Source of the DNA: Salinisphaera shabanensis E1L3A
GTDB lineage: Bacteria; Pseudomonadota; Gammaproteobacteria; Nevskiales; Salinisphaeraceae
Length of the DNA: 64,000 nt
Direction: 5' to 3'
NCBI RefSeq assembly: GCF_000215955.2
Contig: NZ_AFNV02000012.1
Span: forward strand, 62,001 to 126,000
Part shown: positions 45,474-54,786 of the stretch, piece after piece
How positions within the stretch are numbered: position 1 is the stretch's first letter
Layout of the letters: each line of letters opens with the position of its first letter
Notes under the pieces: model-generated
What the model was told of the DNA's origin: nothing
Database searches by the model: none
The model's input: only the letters and a program-made list of their open reading frames with translations
Program-made: the position numbers and the translations under genes

Positions 45474-48233
45474 ATGAAAACATTCAATTGGAAGCGACCA
45501 TTGCTCGCGGCCAGCGTTTCGTTATGCCTGACGACCGGCCTGATCGGCTGCTCATCCGGCGGCGGGGATGACGATGTGGATAGCGGCAATGACCGCGGTA
45601 CCGGCCCGGCGGCACTGCGTGCCAGCCAGATCAACGCGCCGGACGGCAAACTGTCTGCACGTATCCAGACCACGACCGGCGGCGTACCGCATATCACCGC
45701 CGACAACCTCCAATCCGTGGCCTTCGGCTCGGGCTATGTCCAGGCACGCGACAATATCTGCATCATCGCGGATTCCATCGTGCGTGCGCGCGGCGAGCGG
45801 GCGATGTACTACGGGCCGGGCACGCCGATCAATCCGGATGCGCCGCCGCGGGGTCAACTGGGCATCAACATCGTTACGGATTTCAGCTACAAAGCTCTTG
45901 GCCTGCTCGAAAAAGCCCAGGACGAATTCGACGAACTTTCGGCCCCGTCTCAGGCCATGCTGCGCGGTTTCGCTGCCGGCTATAACAAATACTTCGATGA
46001 AACCGGCAAGGCGAGCCTGCCCGCCAAATGCAAAAACGGCGACTGGGTACGGCCGATCACGGCGACCGACGTCTATGCCTATTATCAGCTGGTAGCACTC
46101 TATGCGAGCGGCGATCAGTTCACCGGCGGGCCCATTTTCCTGGCCGTGCCCCCCAACACCAGCCCGGCGCCGGTACCTGCCGCACGGGTCGGCACAGCTT
46201 CACAGACCTCGTCGCCGTTCGCGAGCGCCGAGCCGGCCGCGATCAACGCCTTCAATGCCGAGTCACTGGCCCGGTTCGCGCGTGCCGCCACGCCGGAATC
46301 CATTGGCGCCAAGACCGATTTCAACGATCGCGGCATGGCCAGCAACGGCTGGGGCATCGGCTCGGAGATGACCGAAAACGGCAAAGGCGCGCTGCTGTCG
46401 AACCCGCATTTCCCCTATACGGGCAATCGCCGCCTGTATCAGATGCAGATCAACGTACCCGGCGTTTATAACGTCAACGGCGCGGGGTTGATCGGCGTCG
46501 TTGTACCGCTGATCGGCTTCAACGAAAACGTCGCCTGGACCCATACCGTGTCCAAGGCACAGCATTTCACGCTCTACGATCTGGAACTGAGCCCGAGCGA
46601 TCCGCTCGTCTATATCAAGGACGGCGAGCCCAAGCAGATCGAACAGCGCGAACTCGCAATTAACGTGCTGCTTGATCCAGCCCAACCGCCAGTGCCGTTC
46701 ACGCGTACGTTCTATTTCTCGGAGTACGGCCCGATGCTCGCCGGCAACGTGATCAACGAAAACCTGCCGGCCTGGGGCGGCGATTTCGCCGGACGTGAAT
46801 CAGCGCTGACCTATCGTGACGCCAATACCGAAACCGCCCGCCAAGTCGTCGACCAGTGGCTGAACATGGGCCGGGCATCCAATCTCGCCCAGTTCAAGAA
46901 GCCGTTCGAGGCCTGCGGCAGCGTGCTGTGGGTGAATACCATGTATGCCGACGATTCCGGTCAGGCGTTTTATATCGATGGCACCTCGGTCCCGCAACTC
47001 TCGCCCGGCGCGCTGCAGGCGTTTCAGGCGCGGGTGAACTTCAACCCCGTGGTGGCCGGGCTGTTCGACGCCGGCGTGACCCTGCTCGACGGCAGTCGCT
47101 CGCTCAACGATTGGATTGAGGGCGACTGCGACGGACGCGTGCCCTATGCCAACGCGCCCAAACTCGAACGTCGCGACTATGTCCAGAACTCCAACGACAG
47201 CTATTGGGCGACCAATCCGGACGCGTTCCTGACCGGCTATTCGCCGCTTTACGGCAAGACCAACAGCATTCTCTCGCCGCGTACGCGCATGGGCCTGAAA
47301 ATGCTGGAGAACCCGACCGACCCCGGTCTGTCGACGGTGGCACCCGCCGGCAGTGACGGCAAGTTCACGGGCGAGGAGATCATCAACGCGCTCTATTCCA
47401 ACCGTGCCTACTACGCCGAGACCCTGCTCGACGAACTACTCGAGCGCTGCCGCAACGCCGGCGATACCGCCATTAATACCGGTGCGGGCAGCCGCTCGGT
47501 GGCCCAGGGCTGTGCCGCACTCGCGGGCTGGGACGGCGTCTACGATGTAGACAGCACCGGTGCCCACGTTTTCCGCGTCTTCATGGCGAACTACAACCCG
47601 ACCTACCCGGCTCAGTTCTCGGTGGACTTCGATCCGGCCAATCCGGAAACCACGCCGAGCACGCCCAATGCCGCACCCAGCGATCCGGCCCAGGATCCCA
47701 TGCTGGCCTCGCTAGCCCGCGGCCTGAACCGGCTCGATCAGGTGGATATTGCCTACGACGCCCGCCTGGGCGATGTTCAGCGCCAGCAGCAAACGGCGGG
47801 CACACCGCCCAACGGCATGCCGGAGCCCTCTGGCAGCCGGATCGAATGGCACGGCAACCAGAACCTGGAAGGCGGCTTTAATATCGTGCTGCCCAGCGTG
47901 AGCCCCGTGGAAGACGGTACCCGCTATCCGCGCGTCGCGCCGGCAGGCACGCTCGACAATACGGGTGATCTGTCGAGCACGAATAACGAAGGCTGGTTGA
48001 TCGCTTACGGCACGAGCTGGCACTTCGGCCTGAGCTTTGGTGACAACGGTCCCGAAGGCTATGGCCTGGTCAGCTACGGCCAGTCCGATGATGCCGAGTC
48101 GGACCATTTCGACGACCAGGATCAGCGGTATTCGAACAAGAACTACCGCACGCTGCTTTATCGTCAGGCCGATATCGACAACGATCCCAATCTGGAAACG
48201 GAAACCATCGAAGCCACCGCCGACGCGCAATAG
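45474..48233 (+). CDS. Penicillin-acylase-family lipoprotein (possible N-acyl-homoserine-lactone acylase)
   Basis: A 919-residue Ntn-hydrolase, larger than typical PvdQ/QuiP. The signal peptide ends with a lipobox LIGC (Cys26), followed by a Gly/Asp linker, so it is a membrane-anchored periplasmic enzyme. It should self-cleave before Ser290 in GMASNGWGIG, giving an alpha chain (about 27-289) and beta chain from Ser290, with oxyanion partners in GFNENVAWTHTVS. GGVPHITADNLQSVAFGSGYVQARD is the usual alpha-chain start. A strong GAGGGGAG lies 5-6 nt before the ATG. Substrate may be acyl-homoserine lactones, long-chain amides or beta-lactam side chains; it cannot be told from sequence. A terminator follows. 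Confidence 0.88.
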   Translation: MKTFNWKRPLLAASVSLCLTTGLIGCSSGGGDDDVDSGNDRGTGPAALRASQINAPDGKLSARIQTTTGGVPHITADNLQSVAFGSGYVQARDNICIIADSIVRARGERAMYYGPGTPINPDAPPRGQLGINIVTDFSYKALGLLEKAQDEFDELSAPSQAMLRGFAAGYNKYFDETGKASLPAKCKNGDWVRPITATDVYAYYQLVALYASGDQFTGGPIFLAVPPNTSPAPVPAARVGTASQTSSPFASAEPAAINAFNAESLARFARAATPESIGAKTDFNDRGMASNGWGIGSEMTENGKGALLSNPHFPYTGNRRLYQMQINVPGVYNVNGAGLIGVVVPLIGFNENVAWTHTVSKAQHFTLYDLELSPSDPLVYIKDGEPKQIEQRELAINVLLDPAQPPVPFTRTFYFSEYGPMLAGNVINENLPAWGGDFAGRESALTYRDANTETARQVVDQWLNMGRASNLAQFKKPFEACGSVLWVNTMYADDSGQAFYIDGTSVPQLSPGALQAFQARVNFNPVVAGLFDAGVTLLDGSRSLNDWIEGDCDGRVPYANAPKLERRDYVQNSNDSYWATNPDAFLTGYSPLYGKTNSILSPRTRMGLKMLENPTDPGLSTVAPAGSDGKFTGEEIINALYSNRAYYAETLLDELLERCRNAGDTAINTGAGSRSVAQGCAALAGWDGVYDVDSTGAHVFRVFMANYNPTYPAQFSVDFDPANPETTPSTPNAAPSDPAQDPMLASLARGLNRLDQVDIAYDARLGDVQRQQQTAGTPPNGMPEPSGSRIEWHGNQNLEGGFNIVLPSVSPVEDGTRYPRVAPAGTLDNTGDLSSTNNEGWLIAYGTSWHFGLSFGDNGPEGYGLVSYGQSDDAESDHFDDQDQRYSNKNYRTLLYRQADIDNDPNLETETIEATADAQ

Positions 48234-48251
48234 ATCGGCGCCAGCCCTATG

Positions 48252-48283
48252 GCCCGGTGCGCAACAGCGCGCCGGGCTTCTTT
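48252..48283 (+). terminator. Rho-independent terminator after the acylase gene
   Basis: GCCCGGTGCGC pairs with GCGCGCCGGGC (11 bp, one wobble) around AACA, followed by TTCTTT. It lies 18 nt past the stop codon. Confidence 0.8.
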
Positions 48284-48426
48284 ATGGGGCTTTTGCCGTA
48301 TCGGCTCAGCACCCAGCCTGGCACGGCACCCGGCTTGGGCTTTGCGCATGGGGTCGGCTAGAATCGCTGCCCTGCCCGCTTGCGCTTGACGCGGGTCTTT
48401 TTTCGAATGCCCGGTAAGGAGACAAA

Positions 48427-48999
48427 GTGAACATTCTGCTGGGTGTATCGCGCGCTATCGACGGCTTCTCCACGTTCGTCGGCCGTATGATGTGGTGGCT
48501 GACCGTCGCCATGGTGCTGATTGGCGCCTATAACGTGATCACCCGCTATCTGGGCCAGTATCTCGGTGTGCAGCTGTCGGCCAACGTGTATCTCGAGCTG
48601 CAGACCTATGCCTTCGATCTGATCTTTCTGTTGGGCGCAGCCTATCTGCTGCGTGAAGACGGCCATGTGCGTGTCGATATCGTCTACAGCCGCTTGGGTC
48701 CGCGTGCCCGGGCGTGGATCGATATCTTCGGCACGCTGTTCTTCCTGGTGCCGTTCTGCATTTTTGGACTCTATTTCTGCCTCGGCTATGTCGAACGCTC
48801 CTGGGCGGTAATGGAACAAAGCCCAAACCCGGGCGGACTGGCCCGCTACCCGATCAAGACCGTGATGCTGGTGGCGTTCGCGATGCTCATCCTTCAGGGC
48901 ATTAGCGAGCTGATCAAGAATATCGCCTATCTGGCGCGACAACCGGGCTTTGCGGAGAACGAAGCCCACCGGGCGACCCAGGAAACCGAGGGCCTCTAG
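48427..48999 (+). CDS. TRAP transporter small permease subunit (DctQ family)
   Basis: A 190-residue inner-membrane protein with four helices, the DctQ-type partner of the large TRAP permease. The pattern LRGAAYLLREDGHVRVDIVY-like (AAYLLREDGHVRVDIVYSRL) and the ERSWAVMEQSPNPGGLARYP loop are typical of the C4-dicarboxylate/oxoacid subclass. AAGGAGAC lies 6 nt before the ATG. It is followed 43 nt later by the large subunit gene. The matching binding protein is encoded on the other strand, 150 nt past the large subunit. Confidence 0.88.
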   Translation: MNILLGVSRAIDGFSTFVGRMMWWLTVAMVLIGAYNVITRYLGQYLGVQLSANVYLELQTYAFDLIFLLGAAYLLREDGHVRVDIVYSRLGPRARAWIDIFGTLFFLVPFCIFGLYFCLGYVERSWAVMEQSPNPGGLARYPIKTVMLVAFAMLILQGISELIKNIAYLARQPGFAENEAHRATQETEGL

Positions 49000-49042
49000 G
49001 CCAGCCGTACATGCGCGCATACCCCGACAACAGGCCCTGACC

Positions 49043-50413
49043 GTGGATTATCTTGCGCTCTGGATGTTCGCGACCGCGATCGGACTGCTGCTGATCGGCT
49101 ACCCCGTGGCATTCACGCTCGGCGGCACCGCCGTGCTGTTCACCCTCATCGGCAGCGACATGCTCCCGGATATGGGTGTGGCCCTGCCGTGGGAACCCGC
49201 GTTCCGCATGGCCCGGCTCAATATCCTGCCGGGGCGTATCTTCGGCAACATCATGGACAACTACGAACTGGTCGCCGTGCCGTTCTTCGTGTTCATGGGC
49301 GTGATGCTGGAAAAATCACGGCTGGCCTCCGACCTGCTGCAGACAATGGGCCTGTTGTTCGGGCGTGTACGCGGTGGGCTGGCCATCTCGGTCGTGGTGG
49401 TCGGCACATTGCTGGCCGCCTCGACCGGCGTCGTGGGTGCCTCAGTGGTCACCATGGGCGTGCTCGCCCTGCCGGTGATGCTCAAGTACAACTACGACAA
49501 AGGCCTTGCATCCGGCACCGTCGCTGCATCCGGCACGCTCGGCCAGATCGTACCGCCGAGCATCGTGCTGATCATTCTCGGCGATCAGATGCAGGTATCG
49601 ATCGGCGACCTGTTCCTGGGCGCGCTCGTCCCCGGCATCCTGCTATCCGGGCTGTTCGTGCTCTGGATCGTCTACGTGGCCCTGCGCCATCCCGAACGTG
49701 CACCGGCGCTGCCGGCCAGCGAACGCGCGATTAGCCGCGGCCATCTTCTTGCACGCGTGCTGGTCATGATGGCACCGCCGCTGGCGCTGATACTTATCGT
49801 GCTGGGTACGATCTTCGCTGGCATCGCCACGCCGACCGAAGCCGGCGCCATGGGTGCACTGGGCGCGACTCTGCTGGCCCTGATCAACCGCCGCCTGAAC
49901 TGGCAGAGCCTGAGCGCGGTGATGGACCAGACGGTCAAACTCACGGCGATGGTATTCATCATCCTGCTCGGCGCGACCGCATTCACTATGGTGTTTGCAT
50001 CGCTGGGCGGGCCGCAGCTGGTCGAAGAGATCCTGCTCGACCTGCCGGGCGGTGCGCTGGCTTTCCTGTTCTTCACGATGCTCACGATCTTCGTGCTCGG
50101 CTTCTTTGTCGACTTCATCGAGATCAGCTTCATCGTGGTGCCAGTGATCACCCCGATCGCCATCCAGCTGGGCATCGACCCGCTGTGGTTTGCCGTGCTC
50201 ATAGCGGTCAATCTGCAGGCGTCCTTCCTGACCCCGCCGTTCGGTTTCGCGCTGTTCTATCTGAAAGGCGTGGCGCCGCCTGAAATCCGCACGGTCGACA
50301 TCTATCGTGGCGTGGTGCCGTTCATCTGCCTGCAGCTGTTCGCGCTCGTGCTGCTCTGGGTTTTCCCGCAGCTGGTGCTCTGGCTGCCGCAGTTGAGTAA
50401 CGCGGTTCAGTAG
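49043..50413 (+). CDS. TRAP transporter large permease subunit (DctM family)
   Basis: A 456-residue inner-membrane protein with about 12 helices that moves the substrate, driven by the sodium gradient. GVALPWEPAFRMARLNILPGRIFGNIMDNYELVAVPFFVFMGVMLEKS, the region from about residue 45 to 95, and GTLGQIVPPSIVLIILGDQM are as in DctM. A GTG at 49043 gives MDYLALWMFATAIG; an ATG seven codons on is also possible. The family type with TakP-like partners transports 2-oxoacids or lactate. Ends in a hairpin region shared with the convergent binding-protein gene. Confidence 0.88.
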   Translation: MDYLALWMFATAIGLLLIGYPVAFTLGGTAVLFTLIGSDMLPDMGVALPWEPAFRMARLNILPGRIFGNIMDNYELVAVPFFVFMGVMLEKSRLASDLLQTMGLLFGRVRGGLAISVVVVGTLLAASTGVVGASVVTMGVLALPVMLKYNYDKGLASGTVAASGTLGQIVPPSIVLIILGDQMQVSIGDLFLGALVPGILLSGLFVLWIVYVALRHPERAPALPASERAISRGHLLARVLVMMAPPLALILIVLGTIFAGIATPTEAGAMGALGATLLALINRRLNWQSLSAVMDQTVKLTAMVFIILLGATAFTMVFASLGGPQLVEEILLDLPGGALAFLFFTMLTIFVLGFFVDFIEISFIVVPVITPIAIQLGIDPLWFAVLIAVNLQASFLTPPFGFALFYLKGVAPPEIRTVDIYRGVVPFICLQLFALVLLWVFPQLVLWLPQLSNAVQ

Positions 50414-50497
50414 TCAGCTCGGGGCATCCGCAAAGCGGAGCAGCCGCGCGACGCGCTAGCCAATACGGGCGTTGTACACCCCTGATACGACAAGCAC

Positions 50498-50534
50498 AAA
50501 AAAGCCGCGCTGCTCAGTCAAGCAGCGCGGCTTT
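50498..50534 (-). terminator. Terminator between the convergent TRAP genes
   Basis: A 14-bp perfect inverted repeat (AAAGCCGCGCTGCT and AGCAGCGCGGCTTT) with a 6-nt loop is followed on the minus strand by six T. It ends the binding-protein gene; the plus strand has only three T but the symmetrical stem could also stop read-through from the permease side. Confidence 0.85.
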
Positions 50535-50564
50535 GGTTGCATACCCCTGACGCCGTAGCAACCG

Positions 50565-51656
50565 TTAGGCGAGATCGCCGTTGATATAGCGCAGGAAGTT
50601 GTATTCGCTGACGTCGGTCCAGGCCCGCACTTCGTCGCGAAAGCCCTGCCACTGGTCGTAGACCTTGGCATAGAGCTTGTTCTTGTCGGCGTGCTCTTGC
50701 TGGATCTCGTCGGTATAACCCTTGAGCACGTCGAGCACTTCGGACGGGAACGTGCGCACCTGCGCACCGCCGGCGATCAGGCGCTTGAGTGCCGGCCCGT
50801 TGCGCGCCATGTACTGGGCAAACATGCGCTCGTTGGCGGCCTCGGCGGCCACCGGGATTGTCTCGCGAATATCCTTGGGTAGATCCTTGAAGATATCGTT
50901 GTTCACATACAGACCGAGCGTCGCACCGGGTTCTGCCCAGCTGGGCATATAGTAGTACTTGGCGGCCTTGTGCAGCTGCAGGATCTCATCGTCGTAGGGG
51001 CTGACCCAGTCCGCGGCGTCGATCACGCCGCGCTCGAGCGCGAAATAGACCTGCCCGCCCGGCAGGTTCTGAATATTGACGCCGGCACGCGCCATTACCT
51101 GCCCGCCGACGCCAGGGAAGCGCATCTTCAAGCCTTTGAGATCGTCGGGCGAGTTGATTTCCTTATTGAACCAGCCGCCGGTCTGGCCGCCGGTATTGCC
51201 GGCCAGAAAAGCGACCAGGTTGCTGCGCGCGTTGAGCTCGTTCCAGAGATCACCACCGCCGCCTTCCTCGATCCAGGCGTTCTGCTGCTGACCGGTCAGC
51301 CCGAACGGCATGGACGTGAAGAAGGCGTGGGTCGGATCCTGACCGATATAATAATAGGAGGCCGTATGGCCCATCGCGAAGGCGCCGCTGGAAACACTGT
51401 CGTACACCTCCAGGCCGCCAACCTGCTCGCCGGCCGCAAAGACTTCCACCTCGACATCGCCATCGGTCGCATATTCGATGGCACGGCCGATGTACTCGGC
51501 AGTGCCGAACAGCGTGTCGATGGACGAGGGCCAGGACGTGACCATGCCCAGACGATATTTCTTGTTTCGCGCGATCGTCATCGGCGAAAACACGGTACTC
51601 GCGGCTGCGACCGCACCGGCCGCTCCGGTCAGAAACTGACGACGTTTGATGCTCAT
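50565..51656 (-). CDS. TRAP transporter solute-binding protein, TakP-like (Tat-exported)
   Basis: A 363-residue periplasmic binding protein. The N-terminus KRRQFLTGAAGAVAAAS (Arg5, Arg6) is a twin-arginine signal, cleaved near residue 25-30, so it is probably exported folded. The mature part LGMVTSWPSSIDTLFGTAEY, the GGQTGGWFNKEI loop and GVIDAADWVSPYDDE are characteristic of TakP/2-oxoacid- and lactate-binding DctP2 proteins, which bind a carboxylate with a metal ion. Its permeases (48427-50413) converge from the other strand, so binding protein and permease are on separate transcripts. Ligand: monocarboxylic 2-oxoacid most likely. Confidence 0.88.
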   Translation of the reverse strand: MSIKRRQFLTGAAGAVAAASTVFSPMTIARNKKYRLGMVTSWPSSIDTLFGTAEYIGRAIEYATDGDVEVEVFAAGEQVGGLEVYDSVSSGAFAMGHTASYYYIGQDPTHAFFTSMPFGLTGQQQNAWIEEGGGGDLWNELNARSNLVAFLAGNTGGQTGGWFNKEINSPDDLKGLKMRFPGVGGQVMARAGVNIQNLPGGQVYFALERGVIDAADWVSPYDDEILQLHKAAKYYYMPSWAEPGATLGLYVNNDIFKDLPKDIRETIPVAAEAANERMFAQYMARNGPALKRLIAGGAQVRTFPSEVLDVLKGYTDEIQQEHADKNKLYAKVYDQWQGFRDEVRAWTDVSEYNFLRYINGDLA

Positions 51657-51860
51657 GGCTCCCCTTCGCTCAGCCGCCGCTCGCGCCGCGAGTCGGCTGC
51701 ATAGCCTGCTTGTCGGTTATTTATAGTTCGGTCGGCGTCATTCACTACAACACGCGCGCCGCCAATGCGTCAGATTGCCGCAAAATGGCGGCTACGAAAA
51801 GTCGACCAATGATTGAGCCCGGTGTGAGACCGGCCGCCTGCGTATGGGCGCTTCAAACGG

Positions 51861-52517
51861 CTAAGGGTAAATCCGCGGGCCGCCCTGTTTGCGCCAGTAC
51901 ATCATCAACCCGAAGCCGAACGCCATGCCGCCGAGATGCGCGAAATGCGCCACGCCGGCCTGCGTGCCTGTCACACCGAAAAACAGCTCCATCGCCCCGT
52001 AACCGATGACCAGCCACTTGGCCGTCATCGGAATCGGCGGAATGAGCAACATCACACGAGCGTTCGGAAACATCATCCCGAACGCCAACAGCACGCCGAA
52101 CAGGCCACCGGACGCGCCGACCGTGGGTACCGGTTGACCCGGCGAAAGCAGCGCCAGCGTCAGCACCTGCGTCAAACCGGCACCGACGACGCATACCAGG
52201 TAATAAAGCAGAAAACGCTGACCACCCCACACTTGCTCGACCACACGGCCGAACATCCACAAGCCAAACATGTTGAAGAACAGATGGCCGAAGCCGCCGT
52301 GCAGGAACCCATAGGACAGCAGTTGCCAGATTTCGAACCCGACACTGCCGACACCTGCGGACGTCCGTACGGGATACTCGCCCAGCGGCCATAGCGCGAA
52401 ATACTGCATGACCGGTTCCTGCGCATACATCAGGAACAAAAACCCCAGCCCGTTCGCGATCAGTAGCCACTTGATCATCGGTGGAACGCTGGAAACGGCA
52501 AAAGGATCCTGTCGCAT
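51861..52517 (-). CDS. Rhomboid-family intramembrane serine protease
   Basis: A 218-residue six-helix membrane protease that cleaves helices within the membrane. The catalytic Ser is in GASGG and the His in AHLGG; an HGGFGHLFFNMFGLW block carries the conserved His-x-x-x-Asn of helix 2. It is a Gram-negative basic six-TM form. The ATG at 52517 gives a 36-residue polar lead; a later methionine (MIKWLLIANG) is a second candidate because no good ribosome site is seen for either. Substrate unknown. A solo gene, its stop 204 nt from the TRAP binding-protein start. Confidence 0.85.
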   Translation of the reverse strand: MRQDPFAVSSVPPMIKWLLIANGLGFLFLMYAQEPVMQYFALWPLGEYPVRTSAGVGSVGFEIWQLLSYGFLHGGFGHLFFNMFGLWMFGRVVEQVWGGQRFLLYYLVCVVGAGLTQVLTLALLSPGQPVPTVGASGGLFGVLLAFGMMFPNARVMLLIPPIPMTAKWLVIGYGAMELFFGVTGTQAGVAHFAHLGGMAFGFGLMMYWRKQGGPRIYP

Positions 52518-52615
52518 CGGCAGGTAGACTCGGCTCGGGAATGAAATCCCGCCAAGCATAACGCATCGCCTTTTTACCGGCAGCACAACGCAGACACGCC
52601 CGTTTCGTGGGCAAT

Positions 52616-52646
52616 AAAAAACCCGGCGCTGCTAAGCAACGCCGGG
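52616..52646 (-). terminator. Rho-independent terminator of the BCCT carrier
   Basis: On the minus strand, CCCGGCGTTGC pairs with GCAGCGCCGGG (11 bp, one wobble) around a 3-nt loop, followed by six T. It lies 25 nt past the carrier stop. Confidence 0.85.
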
Positions 52647-52670
52647 CTGGTCTGCGGCCGAGAGGGACGC

Positions 52671-54671
52671 TTAACGCACCAGGTACAGGAAGTGCAGATG
52701 CTTCTCGTACTGGTCCAGTATGTCGCCGATGAGCTGTTCCTTGGTATAGCCCACGACGTTGTACTGCTGACCGCCTTCGCGCAGGAAGACTTCGGCACGG
52801 AAGTGCTCGCGCTCTTTCGCCTTCTTCTGCTCTTCACTGCGGGTCAGTGCGCCCATATAGAACGTCGGCGCCGTAAAGCGACGCGCACGCACACCGTAGA
52901 CGAAATCGATCTCGGCACCATGGTCGACGTCCAGATAGCAACGATCGTCCTCAACGCTGATCTTCGTACTCATGCCGCTTTCCTCGAACTGCTTGGAAAC
53001 GGCTTCCATAGCCGGCTTGACGACCTGCGTCAGGAACTCGTCCACCTGCTTGCGCCGCGGCGAGGTGACCAACGTCTTGAGACGATTCTCCCAGCTGCCA
53101 CCGCCGAAGCCGGCGACATTGGAAGGTGTATTCATCGCATGACGCAGGCTGTCCTGCTTGACCAGTTCGATGCTCAACGACCGATAGAGGCAATAGGCCA
53201 TGATCAAAATAATCACGGTAATCGGCAATGCGGAGGCAAGCGATGCGGCCTGCAAAGCGCCGATACCACCCGCGGCCAGCAAAACGATCGCCACCAGACC
53301 TTCGAGCACAGCCCAGAAGATGCGCTGCCATACCGGCGGCTCATCGCCATCCTTGGCGGTGAGGATATCGATGACCAACGAACCGGAGTCCGATGAGGTC
53401 ACGAAGAACGTGATCACCAGCATGGTGCCGAGAATCGAGGTCAGCCAGGTGAACGGGAACTGCTCAAGAAACACGAACAGCGCAGTCGAGGTGTTCTCAT
53501 CCACGGCATCGAGCACGGTGGTCATGCCGTCGATCATGATCATGTGCAGCGCGCCATCACCGAAGGCGGTCAGCCACAGGAAGGTGGCACCGACCGGCAC
53601 CAGCAACACGCCGAGCACGAACTCACGAATCGTACGGCCACGCGACACGCGCGCAACGAACATGCCCACGAACGGCGACCAGGAAATCCACCAGGCCCAG
53701 TAGAACAGCGTCCAGCTGCTCATGAAGGTTTCAGTATCGTCGTTCCCGGTATACACCCATGAATTGAAGGTCATGTCCACGACAGAGGACATGTAGTTAC
53801 CGATGTTCTGGATCAGCGACTGGAAGATGAACAGCGTTGGCCCCATCACGATCACGAACAACAGCAATGCGGCTGCCAGCCACAGATTGAGCTCCGACAC
53901 GCGGCGAATACCGCCGTCGAGTCCGAGCACGACCGACGTCGTAGCCATCGCCGTGATGATGCAGATGAGCACGATCTGGGTGCTCAAGCCTTCCGGCACG
54001 CTGAACAGGAAGTTCAAGCCGGAATTGACCTGCTGGGCGCCAAAGCCAAGCGAGGTGGCCACGCCGAACAGCGTACCGAACACGGCAAGAATATCGACGG
54101 CATTACCGATCGGCCCGGAAATACGCTTACCGATCAGCGGATAGAGCGCCGAGCTCATACGTAGCGGAAGATCGCGCCGGAAGCTGAAATAAGCCAGGCA
54201 CAAGCCCACGACCGCATAGATCGCCCAGGCATGCATACCCCAATGGAAGAAGGTAATACGCATGGCCGAGCGCGCGGCTTCCGCGGTTTCGCTCGTGCCT
54301 TGGGGTGGGTTCGCGTAGTGCATGACCGGTTCGGCCACGCCGTAGAACATCAGCCCGATGCCCATGCCCGCGGAGAACAACATCGCGAACCAGGATATGT
54401 AACTGAAATCCGGCTCACTGTGATCCGGCCCCAGCCGGAACTGCCCGTAGCGCGATAGCGCCAACACGATGCAGAAAATCAGATACGCCCCGACGGCGCC
54501 CAGATAAAGCCAGCCAAACGTACTGATCAGCCAGCTTTGCATTCCGCTGAAGAAGGTATTGGCCTTCTCGGGGAAGACCGCACCAAAGACGACGAGTACG
54601 CCGATAACGGCGACTGACGGAAAAAATACCGGCGGATTGATACCCGCCTTTGTAGGTTGGCTATCGCTCAT
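52671..54671 (-). CDS. BCCT-family choline/betaine transporter, BetT-like
   Basis: A 666-residue, 12-helix sodium- or proton-coupled carrier of quaternary ammonium compounds (choline, glycine betaine, carnitine), used against osmotic stress. Landmarks: GAYLIFCIVLALSRYG, GMGIGLMFYGVAEPV, the aromatic WTLFYWAWWISWSPFVGMFVARVS substrate/sodium region (helix 8), and a long soluble C-terminal tail from about residue 510 to the end, as in BetT, where it senses osmotic strength. The start ATG is unambiguous. A 20-bp inverted repeat lies 45 nt upstream. No bet genes are adjacent, so choline or betaine cannot be told apart. Confidence 0.9.
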   Translation of the reverse strand: MSDSQPTKAGINPPVFFPSVAVIGVLVVFGAVFPEKANTFFSGMQSWLISTFGWLYLGAVGAYLIFCIVLALSRYGQFRLGPDHSEPDFSYISWFAMLFSAGMGIGLMFYGVAEPVMHYANPPQGTSETAEAARSAMRITFFHWGMHAWAIYAVVGLCLAYFSFRRDLPLRMSSALYPLIGKRISGPIGNAVDILAVFGTLFGVATSLGFGAQQVNSGLNFLFSVPEGLSTQIVLICIITAMATTSVVLGLDGGIRRVSELNLWLAAALLLFVIVMGPTLFIFQSLIQNIGNYMSSVVDMTFNSWVYTGNDDTETFMSSWTLFYWAWWISWSPFVGMFVARVSRGRTIREFVLGVLLVPVGATFLWLTAFGDGALHMIMIDGMTTVLDAVDENTSTALFVFLEQFPFTWLTSILGTMLVITFFVTSSDSGSLVIDILTAKDGDEPPVWQRIFWAVLEGLVAIVLLAAGGIGALQAASLASALPITVIILIMAYCLYRSLSIELVKQDSLRHAMNTPSNVAGFGGGSWENRLKTLVTSPRRKQVDEFLTQVVKPAMEAVSKQFEESGMSTKISVEDDRCYLDVDHGAEIDFVYGVRARRFTAPTFYMGALTRSEEQKKAKEREHFRAEVFLREGGQQYNVVGYTKEQLIGDILDQYEKHLHFLYLVR

Positions 54672-54715
54672 GCACTTTCTGTTATCGTGAATTCCCTCTT
54701 TTATCTATAACACGA

Positions 54716-54735
54716 CTGTCGTTCATTAACGACAG
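54716..54735. promoter_or_regulatory. Inverted repeat upstream of the BCCT carrier
   Basis: CTGTCGTTCATTAACGACAG has two perfect 8-bp arms (CTGTCGTT and AACGACAG) around a 4-nt spacer, centred 54 nt before the carrier start, in promoter position. Probably an operator for a TetR- or MarR-type regulator. It is not the BetI box of E. coli type. Confidence 0.5.
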
Positions 54736-54786
54736 CTGAAGATGGAGTGCATGAAGGCCAAAAAGCGGCGCAACGCCTGACGACGC

